DNA from: Nitrospira sp.
Lineage (GTDB): Bacteria; Nitrospirota; Nitrospiria; Nitrospirales; Nitrospiraceae
Length of the DNA: 50,210 nt
Assembly (NCBI GenBank): GCA_016873495.1
Contig: VGXC01000024.1
Span: 1-50,210 of the forward strand
Direction: 5' to 3'
The notes beneath the pieces were generated by a model, which saw only the letters and a program-made list of their open reading frames with translations, was not told the DNA's origin and ran no database searches. This document shows, one piece after another, positions 50,079 through 50,210 of the stretch; position 1 is the first letter of the stretch, and every line of letters begins with the position of its first letter. A program made the translations under genes and the position numbers.

Positions 50079-50210
50079 ATGGCATCCGATATGATTGTGG
50101 CAGGACAGCGGCTCCCGCCGGCTAATAGCGTCTGTCGGGAGTGCCTAGAGAACAAGCTTCCCAGGATAGAGAACCCACGGTCGATCATCATTTATTGTGA
50201 GCACAACCAG
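50079..50210 (+). CDS. N-terminal part of an unknown zinc-ribbon-like protein, cut by the window edge
   Basis: ATG 50079 lies six bases after GAGGAGGGG (50064-50072). The 44 visible residues (MASDMIVAGQRLPP, CRECLENKLPRI, IIIYCEHN) show a C-x2-C pair and a later C-x-H. The rest lies beyond the window. Confidence 0.5.
   Translation, partial: MASDMIVAGQRLPPANSVCRECLENKLPRIENPRSIIIYCEHNQ

Overview
The window is G+C-rich and gene-dense. It most likely comes from a Nitrospira-like member of the Nitrospirota (nitrite oxidiser or comammox type). The basis is mixed: a DUF2309/DabA inorganic-carbon uptake operon, a small metal-binding protein of the SmbP type, HpnA and FPP synthase (hopanoid/isoprenoid), a CruF-like carotenoid hydratase, many TonB-dependent receptors, and an intergenic inverted-repeat element (21404-21575) of a kind I associate with Nitrospira genomes. 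The taxon is an inference; no rRNA or tRNA gene was seen.

Layout. 1-1107: the end of an IS1595-type transposase that has cut off a secreted TPR gene. 1261-5003: secA and a second TPR protein. 5053-15308: a long plus-strand block for envelope metal handling: TonB, a beta-propeller protein, a TlpA thioredoxin, a TonB-dependent receptor plus a truncated receptor copy, three small paralogous 'HS-C-x-W-x-C' membrane proteins, an HMA-like protein, an SmbP-like protein and a cupredoxin-like protein. 15376-18075: Slp lipoprotein, DsbA and HtrA. 18416-20193: an A+T-richer AAA ATPase/PIN pair that looks acquired. 20267-24260: BrnT/BrnA toxin-antitoxin, then NikR with a probable operator, a repeat element, a probable nickel TonB-dependent receptor and an alkyladenine DNA glycosylase.

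24322-32360 (mostly minus strand): a small exported protein, a GAF sensor with a degenerate kinase core, a small membrane protein with a DUF5666-like protein, a c-type cytochrome, an unknown 391-aa protein, and a CruF/cupredoxin/O-methyltransferase operon. 32473-39060: the inorganic-carbon operon dabB-like / NuoM-like / dabA / PII-like, preceded by a terminator-like leader hairpin. 39357-41710: DUF2294, HpnA, FPP synthase. 41922-47261: small Cys-rich zinc-ribbon proteins, a lipoprotein, two unknowns and a DUF2914 protein. 47361-50210: a lower-G+C stretch of fragments and unknown genes that looks like the edge of an accessory region.

The two most distinctive systems are the 5-15 kb metal-handling block, where redox (TlpA), energised import (TonB and receptor) and His/Cys-rich periplasmic carriers are arranged colinearly (copper is my best guess for the metal), and the translationally coupled AAA ATPase-PIN pair, which has the architecture of an anti-phage or toxin module. 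All functions come from reading motifs; no database search was run.
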